Of a stretch of DNA of 64,000 nucleotides, positions 1 to 7,251 are shown piece after piece. The position numbers were made by a program, and so were the translations under genes. Positions within the stretch are counted from its first letter, which is position 1; each line of letters starts with the position of its first letter. The notes below the pieces were generated by a model. The model saw only the letters and a program-made list of their open reading frames with translations. It did no database searches and was not told the DNA's origin. The DNA comes from Synechococcus sp. BL107 (GTDB lineage Bacteria; Cyanobacteriota; Cyanobacteriia; PCC-6307; Cyanobiaceae): positions 900,609-964,608 of the forward strand of contig NZ_DS022298.1 in NCBI RefSeq assembly GCF_000153805.1, written 5' to 3'.

Positions 1-159
1 AGCAGAAATGCTGTAGGGCGCTTCTGGAGAGCTAGTGGGCATTGGGTCGAGCTTCCCTTGAGCTAGGGCTGCTGCACGGATGTACATCTCGCTGGAGGTA
101 TTCCCAGCAGCTTCTAATGCTTTGGCAACGACATCCCAGTTGCGGACTTCAGTAGACAT
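1..159 (-). CDS. Partial hypothetical protein, N-terminal 53 residues
   Basis: An open frame reads off the left edge of the window, starting at an ATG with the sequence MSTEVRNWDVVAKALEAAG. The first 40 residues look like an amphipathic, alanine-rich helical region, followed by a Pro/Ser-rich stretch (PMPTSSPEAP). There is no signal peptide and no motif I recognise. It lies in the putative island and points away from the kinase/sulfotransferase genes. It could be a small regulatory or peptide-like protein; the rest of the gene is outside the window, so no function is proposed. Confidence 0.45.
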   Translation of the reverse strand, partial: MSTEVRNWDVVAKALEAAGNTSSEMYIRAAALAQGKLDPMPTSSPEAPYSISA

Positions 160-564
160 TTGAGATTGTTTGAACGATGCAACAACCATCGCCAGCCAAC
201 TGATTTGGTCGTGACGGTGAAAACCGCCAAGGAACCGAACACGCAAAAACAATTGGCTACTGATAAGTGGGGATTGGCATTCAGCAGACACTCTCCCTAT
301 TTGGCGGCATGCTCCACGACACCAGGATGAAAGAGCAATCATTCACCGATCCCCCTCACAGAGGAACTCTCCACCACCTTTTCGGCGGAGAAACTCTTTT
401 GCCATCAATCTCGATAACGCTTCCGATGGTGTCTTCTTTAGTTCCACAGCCATTTGGGTAAGCGGGATGAGAGCAAACTCTTCTCCTTGATCAAGTGGCA
501 TTTCAGTGAGTTCTTGCAAGCTCAGACCCAATCACGAGAGACTCCATGAAACCTCACTAATTCG
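160..564. other. Intergenic stretch with one weak small ORF
   Basis: No gene can be called with confidence in these 405 bases. A minus-strand frame at 343-501 (ATG, 52 residues, MPLDQGEEFALIPLTQMAVE) is hydrophilic and could be a small protein, but it lacks a clear ribosome binding site and a recognisable domain. A plus-strand frame at 267-461 looks like chance. Both flanking genes read outward, so their promoters should lie here, though no strong -10/-35 pair stands out. Confidence 0.4.
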
Positions 565-1575
565 TTGATCAAACCTCATCGCTATTGCGCCCTGGGAGCA
601 GAGATCAGCAGCGATTTGGTTTTGCCAGAACTGCAAACTTCCGATTCAGCCAGTGATGCGCTGGTGCAAATCCAACAGGGTGATCATCGGCAATGGCCCA
701 GCCTTGAGCCAAGCCCTCACAGCACGCCAACACTGCAGTTAGCACCTCAAGATTGGCGTCTGGAACTGGAAGGCATTGGCTGGTTTCGTGCCACTGGTGG
801 TGAGCGTTTGGAATGGCAGCGCTGGGATGACAGCGTCAGTGACCGCGACATCCGCACTTTTGCTGTCACCAGTGGACTTGGAGCCTTAGCGATCCAGCGC
901 GGTGCATTGGTTTTGCATGGAACAGCGCTGGAGCGCGATGGTGAGGCCATCCTCCTGTTGGGCCATCCAGCTGCAGGAAAGTCCACCCTGGCCTGGTGTT
1001 TAATCCAAGAAGGGTGGCGCTTATTGAGTAGTGAGCTGGTAGCCGTTGGTAGTGATGGGATAGTGCAGCCAGGGATGCGTCAACTCAAGCTTTGGTACGA
1101 CGCTGTTGTGGCTTTGGAATTGAATTGGGCGCAGCTACCACCTGTACGTAAGGGACTTAAGCGATATGCATTGCTAGCTGAAGAGTTAACTTGCATGCCA
1201 CAGCCAACACCATTACGGCTGATCTATGCCTTAAATCGCGCCAAAGAAGAATCGGGCAAAGAGGAGGATGCCGATGAGGCAGAAGATGAAATGGAAAAAG
1301 TATCTATTAAGGCTTCACGCAATTTCTCACAAACAAATGCCTTAATGCGCCTGCGCAACCAAGCCTTTCACGCCAGGATGTATCGAGGCATGGATGCAGA
1401 AGCTCAACTGTTTATGCAGGCAGCTGCACTAGCTCGAATGGTGCCGTTGCATGCCTTGGTTGTTCCAGATGGAATCAAAGCAATGGCCGAAAGCCTGAAG
1501 AAGGTGGAACTGATGCAACCAGAATCGATGCAACAGCGCAGAGCAGCCACAGAAGAGGACGCAAGCAATGACTGA
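565..1575 (+). CDS. HPr-kinase-related ATP-dependent kinase
   Basis: 336 residues. The Walker A motif GHPAAGKST (about residues 133-141) follows the segment ALVLHGTAL and precedes WRLLSSELVAVG. This is the order seen in HprK/P-type kinases, but the usual acidic pair after the P-loop region reads S-E. An acidic, charged insert lies at about 229-249. HprK-related kinases of this size are known beside PqqD-like proteins (the so-called HPr-rel systems), and relatives tailor lasso peptides by phosphorylation. Here it starts a three-gene overlapping run with a sulfotransferase and a GNAT-like protein, facing a PqqD-like gene and three barrel genes. A role in phosphorylating the barrel tails is inferred. 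The start is TTG, since an in-frame stop lies just upstream; a later start is possible. Confidence 0.75.
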   Translation: MIKPHRYCALGAEISSDLVLPELQTSDSASDALVQIQQGDHRQWPSLEPSPHSTPTLQLAPQDWRLELEGIGWFRATGGERLEWQRWDDSVSDRDIRTFAVTSGLGALAIQRGALVLHGTALERDGEAILLLGHPAAGKSTLAWCLIQEGWRLLSSELVAVGSDGIVQPGMRQLKLWYDAVVALELNWAQLPPVRKGLKRYALLAEELTCMPQPTPLRLIYALNRAKEESGKEEDADEAEDEMEKVSIKASRNFSQTNALMRLRNQAFHARMYRGMDAEAQLFMQAAALARMVPLHALVVPDGIKAMAESLKKVELMQPESMQQRRAATEEDASND

Positions 1576-2449
1576 CGATCACAGCTACTGGTATCTGGCT
1601 TCTTATCCAAAATCAGGCAACACCTGGTGCAGGGTTTTTATTACTGAATTGATGAGGCTGTCAGGAGACAATCCTGGAGAACAACTAAATCTTAATCAAG
1701 ATATTGAAACTGGAGCGATTGCCTCATCCAGGCTTTGGCTGGACGATCAATTAGGGATCAATAGTTGCGATCTAAGTTTTAGTGAACTTGATCCATTACG
1801 CGGACGTGCTGGTGCCAGTGCGTGGCTATTCGCAGAAGGAGAGCGCTTTCACAAAGTGCATGATGCATTTAAATCTCCTGATTCCCGTGGGCGCCCAGTG
1901 GTGAGTACAACAGGCTGCTCTGGAGTGGTTTATATCCTGCGCCACCCGGAAGATGTGGCCGTGTCACTGAGTCACTTCTTCTCATGGCCGCTGGATCGAT
2001 GCGTTGACTCCCTGCTTGATCCCAATGCAGCGCTGGTGCCAGGGGAACGCTTTGGCGGCCACCAGGTGCGGCAATACATGGGCCGCTGGGATCAACATGT
2101 GCGCTCATGGGCTGATCAAACTCAGCTACCGGTGTTGATCATGCGTTATGAAGACATGCTAGCAAAAGGATCAGAAACATTCACTGAATTAGCAACCTTT
2201 TTAGGGCTTACTACTGACTCAAAACTCATTAATCAGGCTTTAGAAAATACATCCATCGATCGACTAAAGAAATTGGAGGAAGATGTTGATGGCTTTGCAG
2301 AAAAACCTGCCGGTTGTGAGCGGTTCTTTCGCTCAGGTCGTACCGGAGAAGGAGCGGAACAACTTTCAATTGAGCAGCGAAAGCGTCTAGCAAATGGATT
2401 GTCTGAAGCGATGAATCGCTTTGAATACGAAGGGCCAGAAGTTGACTGA
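1568..2449 (+). CDS. PAPS-dependent sulfotransferase
   Basis: 293 residues. The 5'-phosphosulfate loop is very clear near the N-terminus: YPKSGNTW (residues 13-20). The 3'-phosphate region YILRHPEDVAVSLSHFF follows in the middle and a GRTGEG segment lies near the C-terminus, as in cytosolic-type sulfotransferases. Such enzymes move sulfate from PAPS to a hydroxyl or amine; the acceptor cannot be read from sequence. The gene overlaps the kinase gene by 8 nt and the next gene by about 29 nt, so the three are probably translated together. The neighbourhood (PqqD-like protein and barrels with variable tails) suggests a peptide or protein acceptor, but polysaccharide sulfation is an alternative. 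Confidence 0.85.
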   Translation: MTDDHSYWYLASYPKSGNTWCRVFITELMRLSGDNPGEQLNLNQDIETGAIASSRLWLDDQLGINSCDLSFSELDPLRGRAGASAWLFAEGERFHKVHDAFKSPDSRGRPVVSTTGCSGVVYILRHPEDVAVSLSHFFSWPLDRCVDSLLDPNAALVPGERFGGHQVRQYMGRWDQHVRSWADQTQLPVLIMRYEDMLAKGSETFTELATFLGLTTDSKLINQALENTSIDRLKKLEEDVDGFAEKPAGCERFFRSGRTGEGAEQLSIEQRKRLANGLSEAMNRFEYEGPEVD

Positions 2450-2987
2450 TCCTCGAATTGAATTTGTATTTGGAGAGGTGAATGATCAGCTAAATCGTGA
2501 GTTGAGAGCTTTCTGGAGCCAGCATGGAAATGCATATCAAGAAGAATTGAAGTCGTTTCAAGCAACACTAAGCAATAGCCAGAAGCGCATGGGTCTACTT
2601 AAGAAGCCTATATCAAGACAGCCAGCCGCAGTCTCACGTGATCGATTAGGCGCAATTAATGGCATTGTATTTGTTGTACTTAGAGAACTAGAAACTTCAC
2701 TAGATCTCGGAAGCCATGCCTACTTTCAACGCATGTATATAGTCCCAGAATCCAGGCGGCCACGTTTGGCGAATCAACTATTTAGAGCATTTCTTCACGG
2801 GTTTGATCATGATGCAGAGAAACGTGATCATCGAGCAAAGGTCTTACTAGCTGAAAACATTAATCCTGGCTTGCAGAAGACATTCATGCGGCGTTATTTT
2901 GCACGCCTTGGTTTCCAAATGCTTGGAGGGAATCAACTTGGCGGTGAAATTTGGGTAAGAAGGCTCAAAACACACTTTTCATTTTAA
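2421..2987 (+). CDS. GNAT-like acyltransferase, putative
   Basis: 188 residues from a TTG start that overlaps the sulfotransferase gene; later TTG and GTG starts are also possible. The middle and C-terminal parts fit a GNAT fold: a beta strand (GIVFVVLREL), then FQRMYIVPESRRPRLANQLFRAFL, which resembles the acetyl-CoA-binding V-x-P-x-x-R-x-x-G-L segment but lacks the usual Gly-x-Gly. The end, MRRYFARLGFQMLGGNQLGG, resembles the YxxxGF strand of GNATs. The first 80 residues are charged and helical. It ends 4 nt into the opposing PqqD-like gene. The family call is tentative; the context suggests a modifying enzyme of the same pathway. Confidence 0.5.
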   Translation: MNTKGQKLTDPRIEFVFGEVNDQLNRELRAFWSQHGNAYQEELKSFQATLSNSQKRMGLLKKPISRQPAAVSRDRLGAINGIVFVVLRELETSLDLGSHAYFQRMYIVPESRRPRLANQLFRAFLHGFDHDAEKRDHRAKVLLAENINPGLQKTFMRRYFARLGFQMLGGNQLGGEIWVRRLKTHFSF

Positions 2988-3283
2988 TCGTCAACCACGA
3001 CAATCACATTCTTTTCCAAGGCAGCCTCCAGCCAAGCTTCAACAGACAACTTGCATTCATCTGGGGCGACTTCATATTCGTCCTGTAAATGCTTGCAGAT
3101 TTCAGGCAACGTTGGCTGAGCTTTCAATACCTTCCAAATGGCTGAGCCTGTCTCATTAAGAACAAGATAGTCGCAGGTTTTACTTTGAAATAATGCGACT
3201 TCGCCATCGAGTTCTGTGCAGACAGCGTGGTGGTGCTGTTTGAATCGTTTGGTGCTGCTTGTCATCAAGCGTTGAAAGCTCAT
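2984..3283 (-). CDS. PqqD-like peptide recognition protein (stand-alone RRE)
   Basis: 99 residues, typical of stand-alone PqqD-family proteins. Core features are the strand pair HHHAVCTELDGEVALFQSKT, then DYLVLNETGSAIWKVL (the family's conserved L-N-x-T-x-x-x-I-W segment), then a helical winged-helix part (ICKHLQDEYEV) and VEAWLEAALEKNVIVVV. In known systems this fold (RiPP recognition element) binds a precursor's leader peptide and hands it to a modifying enzyme. No PQQ genes are present. It lies just downstream of the three barrel genes on the same strand and converges on the kinase/sulfotransferase run. I infer that it binds the conserved W-x-x-P segment at the barrel C-termini. Confidence 0.85.
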   Translation of the reverse strand: MSFQRLMTSSTKRFKQHHHAVCTELDGEVALFQSKTCDYLVLNETGSAIWKVLKAQPTLPEICKHLQDEYEVAPDECKLSVEAWLEAALEKNVIVVVDD

Positions 3284-3420
3284 GATCTGTATCTAGCCAA
3301 ATCATGGCATGGATCAATTTTGAGGGGATGCAACACAAAGAGCGGGCTGCAACAGCAGGACGGGCAGGGATATAGCGGCATCGACCGGTGAAACGCAGCT
3401 GCTGGCAGTTTATTGCGAAG

Positions 3421-4509
3421 TTAGCGTGTAGATGTTTTATTCCAATAAAAACCACCTTTTACAGTATTTTGATATGTTGGAAAGCAGCCATATCTATTCC
3501 CATTAGTTGATTTATACTTTTGTGCTCCAGAGTCCCCAAGGTCAGTTTTTCTGCCACAGGGTTGGTTTTTTATTTTGTTTCCATCATGAACTCTCACATC
3601 ACGATGTTTGACTGATTCCGTGAGTGATTGAAGCACTGGTGTCTGCCATTTTTTCTTCTCAACTTGTGTTGCACTACCGCTGCCAAAGCGATATTCAATG
3701 TTTCCTAAAACGCGGGTCTCAAATGCTTCGTCATAGGAAACCTTGACGCCAAGCGTTAAACCATCCGTGATTTCATACGCCAGCTGAGCGAGCACACCAG
3801 AGCCATCATCTGCTGTGAGGTCATCGCCATGCTGGTAGTAATAACCAATCGAGGCATCCCACTCAGGGGTGATTGCATAACCAACATCTAAGCCGTAGGT
3901 ACTTAACGCACCACCGCGGTAACGGTCATTCAGGACCTGCTCAGTATCTCCAATGGGGAAGAGCCCATAGGCATTGAAGTTCCAGGTCTCCGATACCGCT
4001 TCTAAACTCGCAGCAACCTGCTGAAAGAAGACATCCCGCTTACCTGTGACATCCACACCGGTATCAGCATTACCGGTATTCATCGGGCGGCTGTCATAAC
4101 CAGCATTCACCCCAAACATCCAGGAGCGATCGTTATTCAGCCAGCGATAACCAAGCCTTGATGAGGTGCTGATCGTTGTGCCAGCAACCTCTGTATTGAC
4201 GATGCTGCTGTTGCCGCCGTAATCAGCAAAGTTGGCATTGAGCAGCACATCAGCAAAGAAGACGCTGTTATCACCAACGAATAGAGGTAGGAACCCACCA
4301 ATACCAGCTTGGTTTGGTGTACCTGCACCTTGCAGTGCACCCTGAAACCCAATGGTTGGCTTGACCACATCCTTAAGACTGATGCTCATCACGCCACCGA
4401 GATCCTCTGCTGAGCTCTCTTGTGCAGTGGCAGGCAGCAGATCGAAGTTAGAGAGTGCCAGTGCAGCGATACCGCTCAGCGATAACGACAGGCGCAGGGA
4501 GCGCTGCAT
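3421..4509 (-). CDS. Inverse-autotransporter-like beta-barrel with 53-residue variable tail (copy 1)
   Basis: 362 residues from the ATG; a TTG start 12 nt upstream is less likely. A signal peptide (about 1-29, ending LLPATA) is followed by a beta-barrel region to about 276. Its motifs, GFLPL, SVFFADVLLN, LGYRWLNNDRSWMFGVNAGYD, WNFNAYGLFPIG and LDVGYAI, recall the barrel of intimin/invasin-type inverse autotransporters, which display a C-terminal passenger on the surface. Next comes the segment shared by all three paralogs (285-309, with KKKWQTPVLQSL and RDVRVHD). The tail (310-362) is unlike those of the paralogs and holds both cysteines of the protein (318, 342). Barrel sequences are about as similar as recent tandem duplicates; only the tails differ wholesale. 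Confidence 0.75.
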   Translation of the reverse strand: MQRSLRLSLSLSGIAALALSNFDLLPATAQESSAEDLGGVMSISLKDVVKPTIGFQGALQGAGTPNQAGIGGFLPLFVGDNSVFFADVLLNANFADYGGNSSIVNTEVAGTTISTSSRLGYRWLNNDRSWMFGVNAGYDSRPMNTGNADTGVDVTGKRDVFFQQVAASLEAVSETWNFNAYGLFPIGDTEQVLNDRYRGGALSTYGLDVGYAITPEWDASIGYYYQHGDDLTADDGSGVLAQLAYEITDGLTLGVKVSYDEAFETRVLGNIEYRFGSGSATQVEKKKWQTPVLQSLTESVKHRDVRVHDGNKIKNQPCGRKTDLGDSGAQKYKSTNGNRYGCFPTYQNTVKGGFYWNKTSTR

Positions 4510-4605
4510 TGGATACAACAACCAAGTATTCAGTACTTTTGTCTGATTTTAGTGCTGATGCGAACTGCAGTAGTCAGTTTTAGCTTTGCTTCTTGGCGGT
4601 AACTA

Positions 4606-4631
4606 ATAAAAAGCCCCGCCTTGCGACGGGG
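4606..4631 (-). terminator. Intrinsic terminator between barrel copies 1 and 2
   Basis: On the minus strand a 7-bp stem (CCCCGTC/GGCGGGG, one G-U pair) encloses a GCAA tetraloop and is followed by CTTTTTATT. It stands downstream of the copy-2 gene and its extra tail cassette and upstream of copy 1. Related hairpins stand in the same place relative to copies 2 (degenerate) and 3. Confidence 0.75.
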
Positions 4632-4693
4632 TGATATTTATTTAGTGCCAGATATTGGATTGCACTTAGGCATGATTAAGCAGTGATTAAAGA

Positions 4694-4720
4694 AATAAAA
4701 AGCCCCTGCAATTGCAAGGG
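4694..4720 (-). terminator. Second intrinsic terminator downstream of barrel copy 2
   Basis: On the minus strand, CCCTTGCA pairs with TGCAGGGG through a small loop and is followed by CTTTTTATTT. Together with the hairpin about 65 bases further on it forms a tandem terminator that closes the copy-2 transcript. Confidence 0.75.
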
Positions 4721-4735
4721 TTTTGGGAGTTATGG

Positions 4736-4792
4736 TCAGAGTTGAAGCACGCACCACGCACACGTGGTCCCACGCATCGATTTGTCGTGCAC
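4736..4792 (-). other. Alternative out-of-frame tail cassette behind barrel copy 2
   Basis: Past the copy-2 stop codon, the DNA for the tail junction (GTGCACGACAAA, encoding V-H-D-K) occurs again. Read in the frame of that junction it continues for 18 residues, VHDKSMRGTTCAWCVLQL, and then a stop. It has no start of its own: an in-frame TGA sits just before the GTG, and the junction is 2 nt shorter than the expressed one (GTGAGTG against GTGAGAGTG). It looks like a silent or decayed alternative to the expressed Cys-rich tail. Chance cannot be excluded for so short a frame, but the shared junction makes it unlikely. Confidence 0.5.
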
Positions 4793-4872
4793 TCACGCTT
4801 AATTAGCACACTAAAGAACACTTAGCTGTATGTGTCGTGCACTGACATTCTTGTTCGTGTTTGTCGTGCACT
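4783..4872. repeat. Three copies of TGTCGTGCACT at the tail end of barrel copy 2
   Basis: The 11-mer TGTCGTGCACT (minus strand AGTGCACGACA) occurs at 4783-4793, 4833-4843 and 4862-4872. The last is the in-frame VHD junction that begins the expressed tail, the second lies inside the tail in another frame (Q-C-T-T), and the first begins the alternative cassette past the stop. The outer two copies share a longer match (TTTGTCGTGCACT). Such short direct repeats are substrates for slippage or recombination that would swap tails. Confidence 0.8.
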
Positions 4873-5789
4873 CTCACATCTCTGTTCTTGGGTGATGCTG
4901 TTAACGCATTAATTGTTGGATTCTCCCACTTTTTCTTCTTAGCTGTTGCTGTACTTGGACCACCAAAGCGCACTTTAATATCAGCTGAAACTCTTGTATC
5001 AAATGCCTCGTCGTAGGAGATATTCACTCCTGCTGTGACGCCACTGGTCATTTCATAAGCCAAGCGTCCGAGTACGCCGGAACCATCTGCTTCTCCTAGG
5101 TCACCGCTTTGGTAGTAATAACCAACAGAAGCATTAACGGCTGGAGTGATGAAATAACCAATATCAAGCCCGTAGGTATCAAGCGAGCCGCCTTGATAAA
5201 CGCTATTCAGCTGTTGCTCTGTATCACCAACAGGAACTAAGGCATAGGCATTGAAGTTCCAGCTATCAGAGACTGCTTCTGCATTAACTGCCACCTGCTG
5301 GAAGAAAGCACTCTTCTCTGTGCCGCTGACATTCACGCCTGTATCAGTTCCACCTGTATTCATCGGGCGGCTGTCATAGCCACCGTTAACGCCATACATC
5401 CAGCTGCGGTCGCTATTCAGCCAGCGATAACCAAGGCGCGTTGAGGTGCTGATCGTTGTGCCAGCAACTTCGGTATTGATGATGCTGCTGTAGCCGCCGT
5501 AATCAGCAAAGTTGGCATTGAGCAGCACATCAGCAAAGAACACGCTGTTCTCACCAACAGCAATTGGAAGGAATCCGCCAATACCGGCTTGATTCGGTGT
5601 TCCTGCTCCTTGCAATGCGCCTTGGAAACCCCAATTGAACTGAACAGCATCCTTGAGGTTGATCTCCATCACCCCCAGATCTTCTGCGCCACCTGCCTCT
5701 TGAGCAATGGCAGGCAGCAGAGCACTGTTAGAGAGTGCGACTGCGGCAGCTCCGCTCAGCGATAACGACAGGCGCAGAGAACGTTGCAT
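4803..5789 (-). CDS. Inverse-autotransporter-like beta-barrel with 19-residue tetra-cysteine tail (copy 2)
   Basis: 328 residues from the ATG. A signal peptide (ending LLPAIA) precedes a barrel with the same landmarks as its neighbours (GFLPIAVGENSVFFADVLLN, WMYGVNGGYD, WNFNAYALVPVG, LDIGYFI, GYYYQSGD). The shared linker (284-309) carries KKKKWENPTINAL and NRDVRVHD. The tail is only 19 residues, KHEQECQCTTHTAKCSLVC, with four cysteines spaced C-x-C-x6-C-x3-C; the rest of the mature protein has none. This looks like a small disulfide- or thioether-prone peptide rather than a barrel strand. Transcription ends at tandem terminators beyond a second, out-of-frame tail cassette. Confidence 0.75.
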   Translation of the reverse strand: MQRSLRLSLSLSGAAAVALSNSALLPAIAQEAGGAEDLGVMEINLKDAVQFNWGFQGALQGAGTPNQAGIGGFLPIAVGENSVFFADVLLNANFADYGGYSSIINTEVAGTTISTSTRLGYRWLNSDRSWMYGVNGGYDSRPMNTGGTDTGVNVSGTEKSAFFQQVAVNAEAVSDSWNFNAYALVPVGDTEQQLNSVYQGGSLDTYGLDIGYFITPAVNASVGYYYQSGDLGEADGSGVLGRLAYEMTSGVTAGVNISYDEAFDTRVSADIKVRFGGPSTATAKKKKWENPTINALTASPKNRDVRVHDKHEQECQCTTHTAKCSLVC

Positions 5790-6003
5790 TGATAAGGATG
5801 GATCTATTGAACGCACAATGCCTTGCTTTTACTGTTACTGCCCGCTGCAGTAGGCAGTAACAGCTTTGCTGCTATTCAGCAGGTAATAAAAAACCCCGCT
5901 CGTGGCGTAGCTAAATATTGATTAGTGCCAGGTATTGAACCGCCAATGAGCTGCTTTTATGAGAGCTTTGATTAGATATTAGATCCCAGATGGGCCAGTA
6001 CTT

Positions 6004-6072
6004 AAATGTCTACCCAGCCGTTAGCAACGATGATGGTATGTGTTGATGCAAATGTCTACCCAGCCGTTAGCA
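6004..6072. repeat. 23-bp direct repeat at the 3' end of barrel copy 3
   Basis: AAATGTCTACCCAGCCGTTAGCA occurs at 6004-6026 and 6050-6072, a spacing of 46 bases. The upstream copy (minus strand) encodes tail residues A-N-G-W-V-D-I. Because 46 is not a multiple of three, the second copy is read in another frame and supplies the TAA stop of the gene. The duplication therefore seems to have rewritten the last residues of the tail. Confidence 0.9.
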
Positions 6073-7154
6073 GTTGCATCAGGCGCGCCAGGGTCACAAT
6101 GTATCGTGCTCGCCAAGGTTACTCCTCGGTCGTGGAAACGGGACAAAAAGCTCGATGGATTCCTGGAAGCGATTTGTTTACCATTGCGCAGACTAAACAA
6201 TTTGCACTTCGCATCTGGATCTGCTGCATCATGAACGCGGATATTCCTGTTTTTAACGCTTTCAGATAACGCTTGAATGGTTGGCTTTTGCCATGCTTTT
6301 TTCTTGGTTTCTGCAGCTGAACTATTGCTACCAAAACGATACTCAATGTTGCCTGAAACTCTAGTTTCAAAGGCTTCGTCATAGGAAACATTGATCCCAG
6401 CAGTTAAACCATCAGCGATCTGATAATCCAGCTCTACCTGCACGCCCGAACCATCTGCTTCTCCTAGATCACCGCTTTGGTAGTAGTAACCAATTGAGGC
6501 ATTGAGATCTGGAGTGATTGCATAACCAACATCAAGACCATAGGTATCAAGCGCCCCGCCGAAATAACGCGCATTGAGGCGCTGCTCTACATCACCAACA
6601 GGAACTAAGGCATAGGCATTGAAGTTCCAGGTATCAGAGACTGCTTCTAGACCTGCAGCGATCTGCTGAAAGAAAGCACTTTCCTTGTCGTAGAGCGTGA
6701 CACCTGTTTCAGCATTACCTGTATTCATCGGGCGGGTGTCATAGCCGCCGTTCACGCCATACATCCAGGATCGGTCGCTATTCAGCCAGCGATAACCAAG
6801 CCTTGATGAGGTGCTGATCGTTGTGCCAGCAACCTCTGTATTGACGATGCTGCTGTTGCCGCCGTAATCAGCAAAGTTGGCATTGAGCAGCACATCAGCA
6901 AAGAAGACACTGTTCTCACTTACAGCGATTGGCAGGAACCCGCCAATGCCTGCTTGGTTTGGTGTTCCTGCTCCCTGCAGTGCGCCTTGAAAACCAATGG
7001 TGGGTTTGACGACATCAGCGAGGCTGATGCTCATCACCCCAAGATCATCGGCGCTACCTACCTCTTGAGCAGTGGCAGGCAGCAGAGCGCCGTTAGAGAG
7101 TGCCAGTGCAGCAACACCGCTCAGCGATAACGACAGGCGGATGGAACGCTGCAT
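6021..7154 (-). CDS. Inverse-autotransporter-like beta-barrel with 68-residue variable tail (copy 3)
   Basis: 377 residues from the ATG; the TTG 12 nt upstream is less likely. A signal peptide (ending LLPATA) is followed by a barrel to about 276, with GFLPIAVSENSVFFADVLLN, RLGYRWLNSDRSWMYGVNG, WNFNAYALVPVG and LDVGYAI. The shared linker (284-309) reads KKKAWQKPTIQAL and KNRNIRVHD. The tail (310-377) has four cysteines (317, 353, 369, 377) and no resemblance to the other tails. Its last codons and stop lie in a 23-bp direct repeat. This is the first of the three genes in the direction of transcription and is probably made from its own promoter. Confidence 0.75.
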   Translation of the reverse strand: MQRSIRLSLSLSGVAALALSNGALLPATAQEVGSADDLGVMSISLADVVKPTIGFQGALQGAGTPNQAGIGGFLPIAVSENSVFFADVLLNANFADYGGNSSIVNTEVAGTTISTSSRLGYRWLNSDRSWMYGVNGGYDTRPMNTGNAETGVTLYDKESAFFQQIAAGLEAVSDTWNFNAYALVPVGDVEQRLNARYFGGALDTYGLDVGYAITPDLNASIGYYYQSGDLGEADGSGVQVELDYQIADGLTAGINVSYDEAFETRVSGNIEYRFGSNSSAAETKKKAWQKPTIQALSESVKNRNIRVHDAADPDAKCKLFSLRNGKQIASRNPSSFLSRFHDRGVTLASTIHCDPGAPDATANGWVDICINTYHHRC

Positions 7155-7251
7155 TGAACACAACATTTAGAAGACAGCACTTTCATCTGCTTTTGCTGCT
7201 GATGCGGGCTGCAATAGGCAGTTTCAAATTTGCTTCTGAGCGATAACTAAT

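Noticed and set aside
3180..3455. Minus-strand frame across the PqqD-like gene with several cysteines
   Set aside because: It overlaps the PqqD-like gene in another frame and its second half is a shadow of that gene; there is no junction motif or start signal.
6040..6269. Plus-strand frames opposite the copy 3 tail
   Set aside because: They are antisense to the tail-coding DNA and the repeats; no ribosome binding site or recognisable protein.
565..7154. A true lasso peptide cluster
   Set aside because: The leader-like motif and PqqD-like protein fit, but no asparagine-synthetase-like cyclase or transglutaminase-like leader protease is in the window, and the candidate tails are fused to exported barrels.
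565..7154. A prochlorosin (lanthipeptide) cluster, common in marine picocyanobacteria
   Set aside because: No LanM gene, no Nif11- or nitrile-hydratase-like leader, and no double-glycine cleavage site is present.
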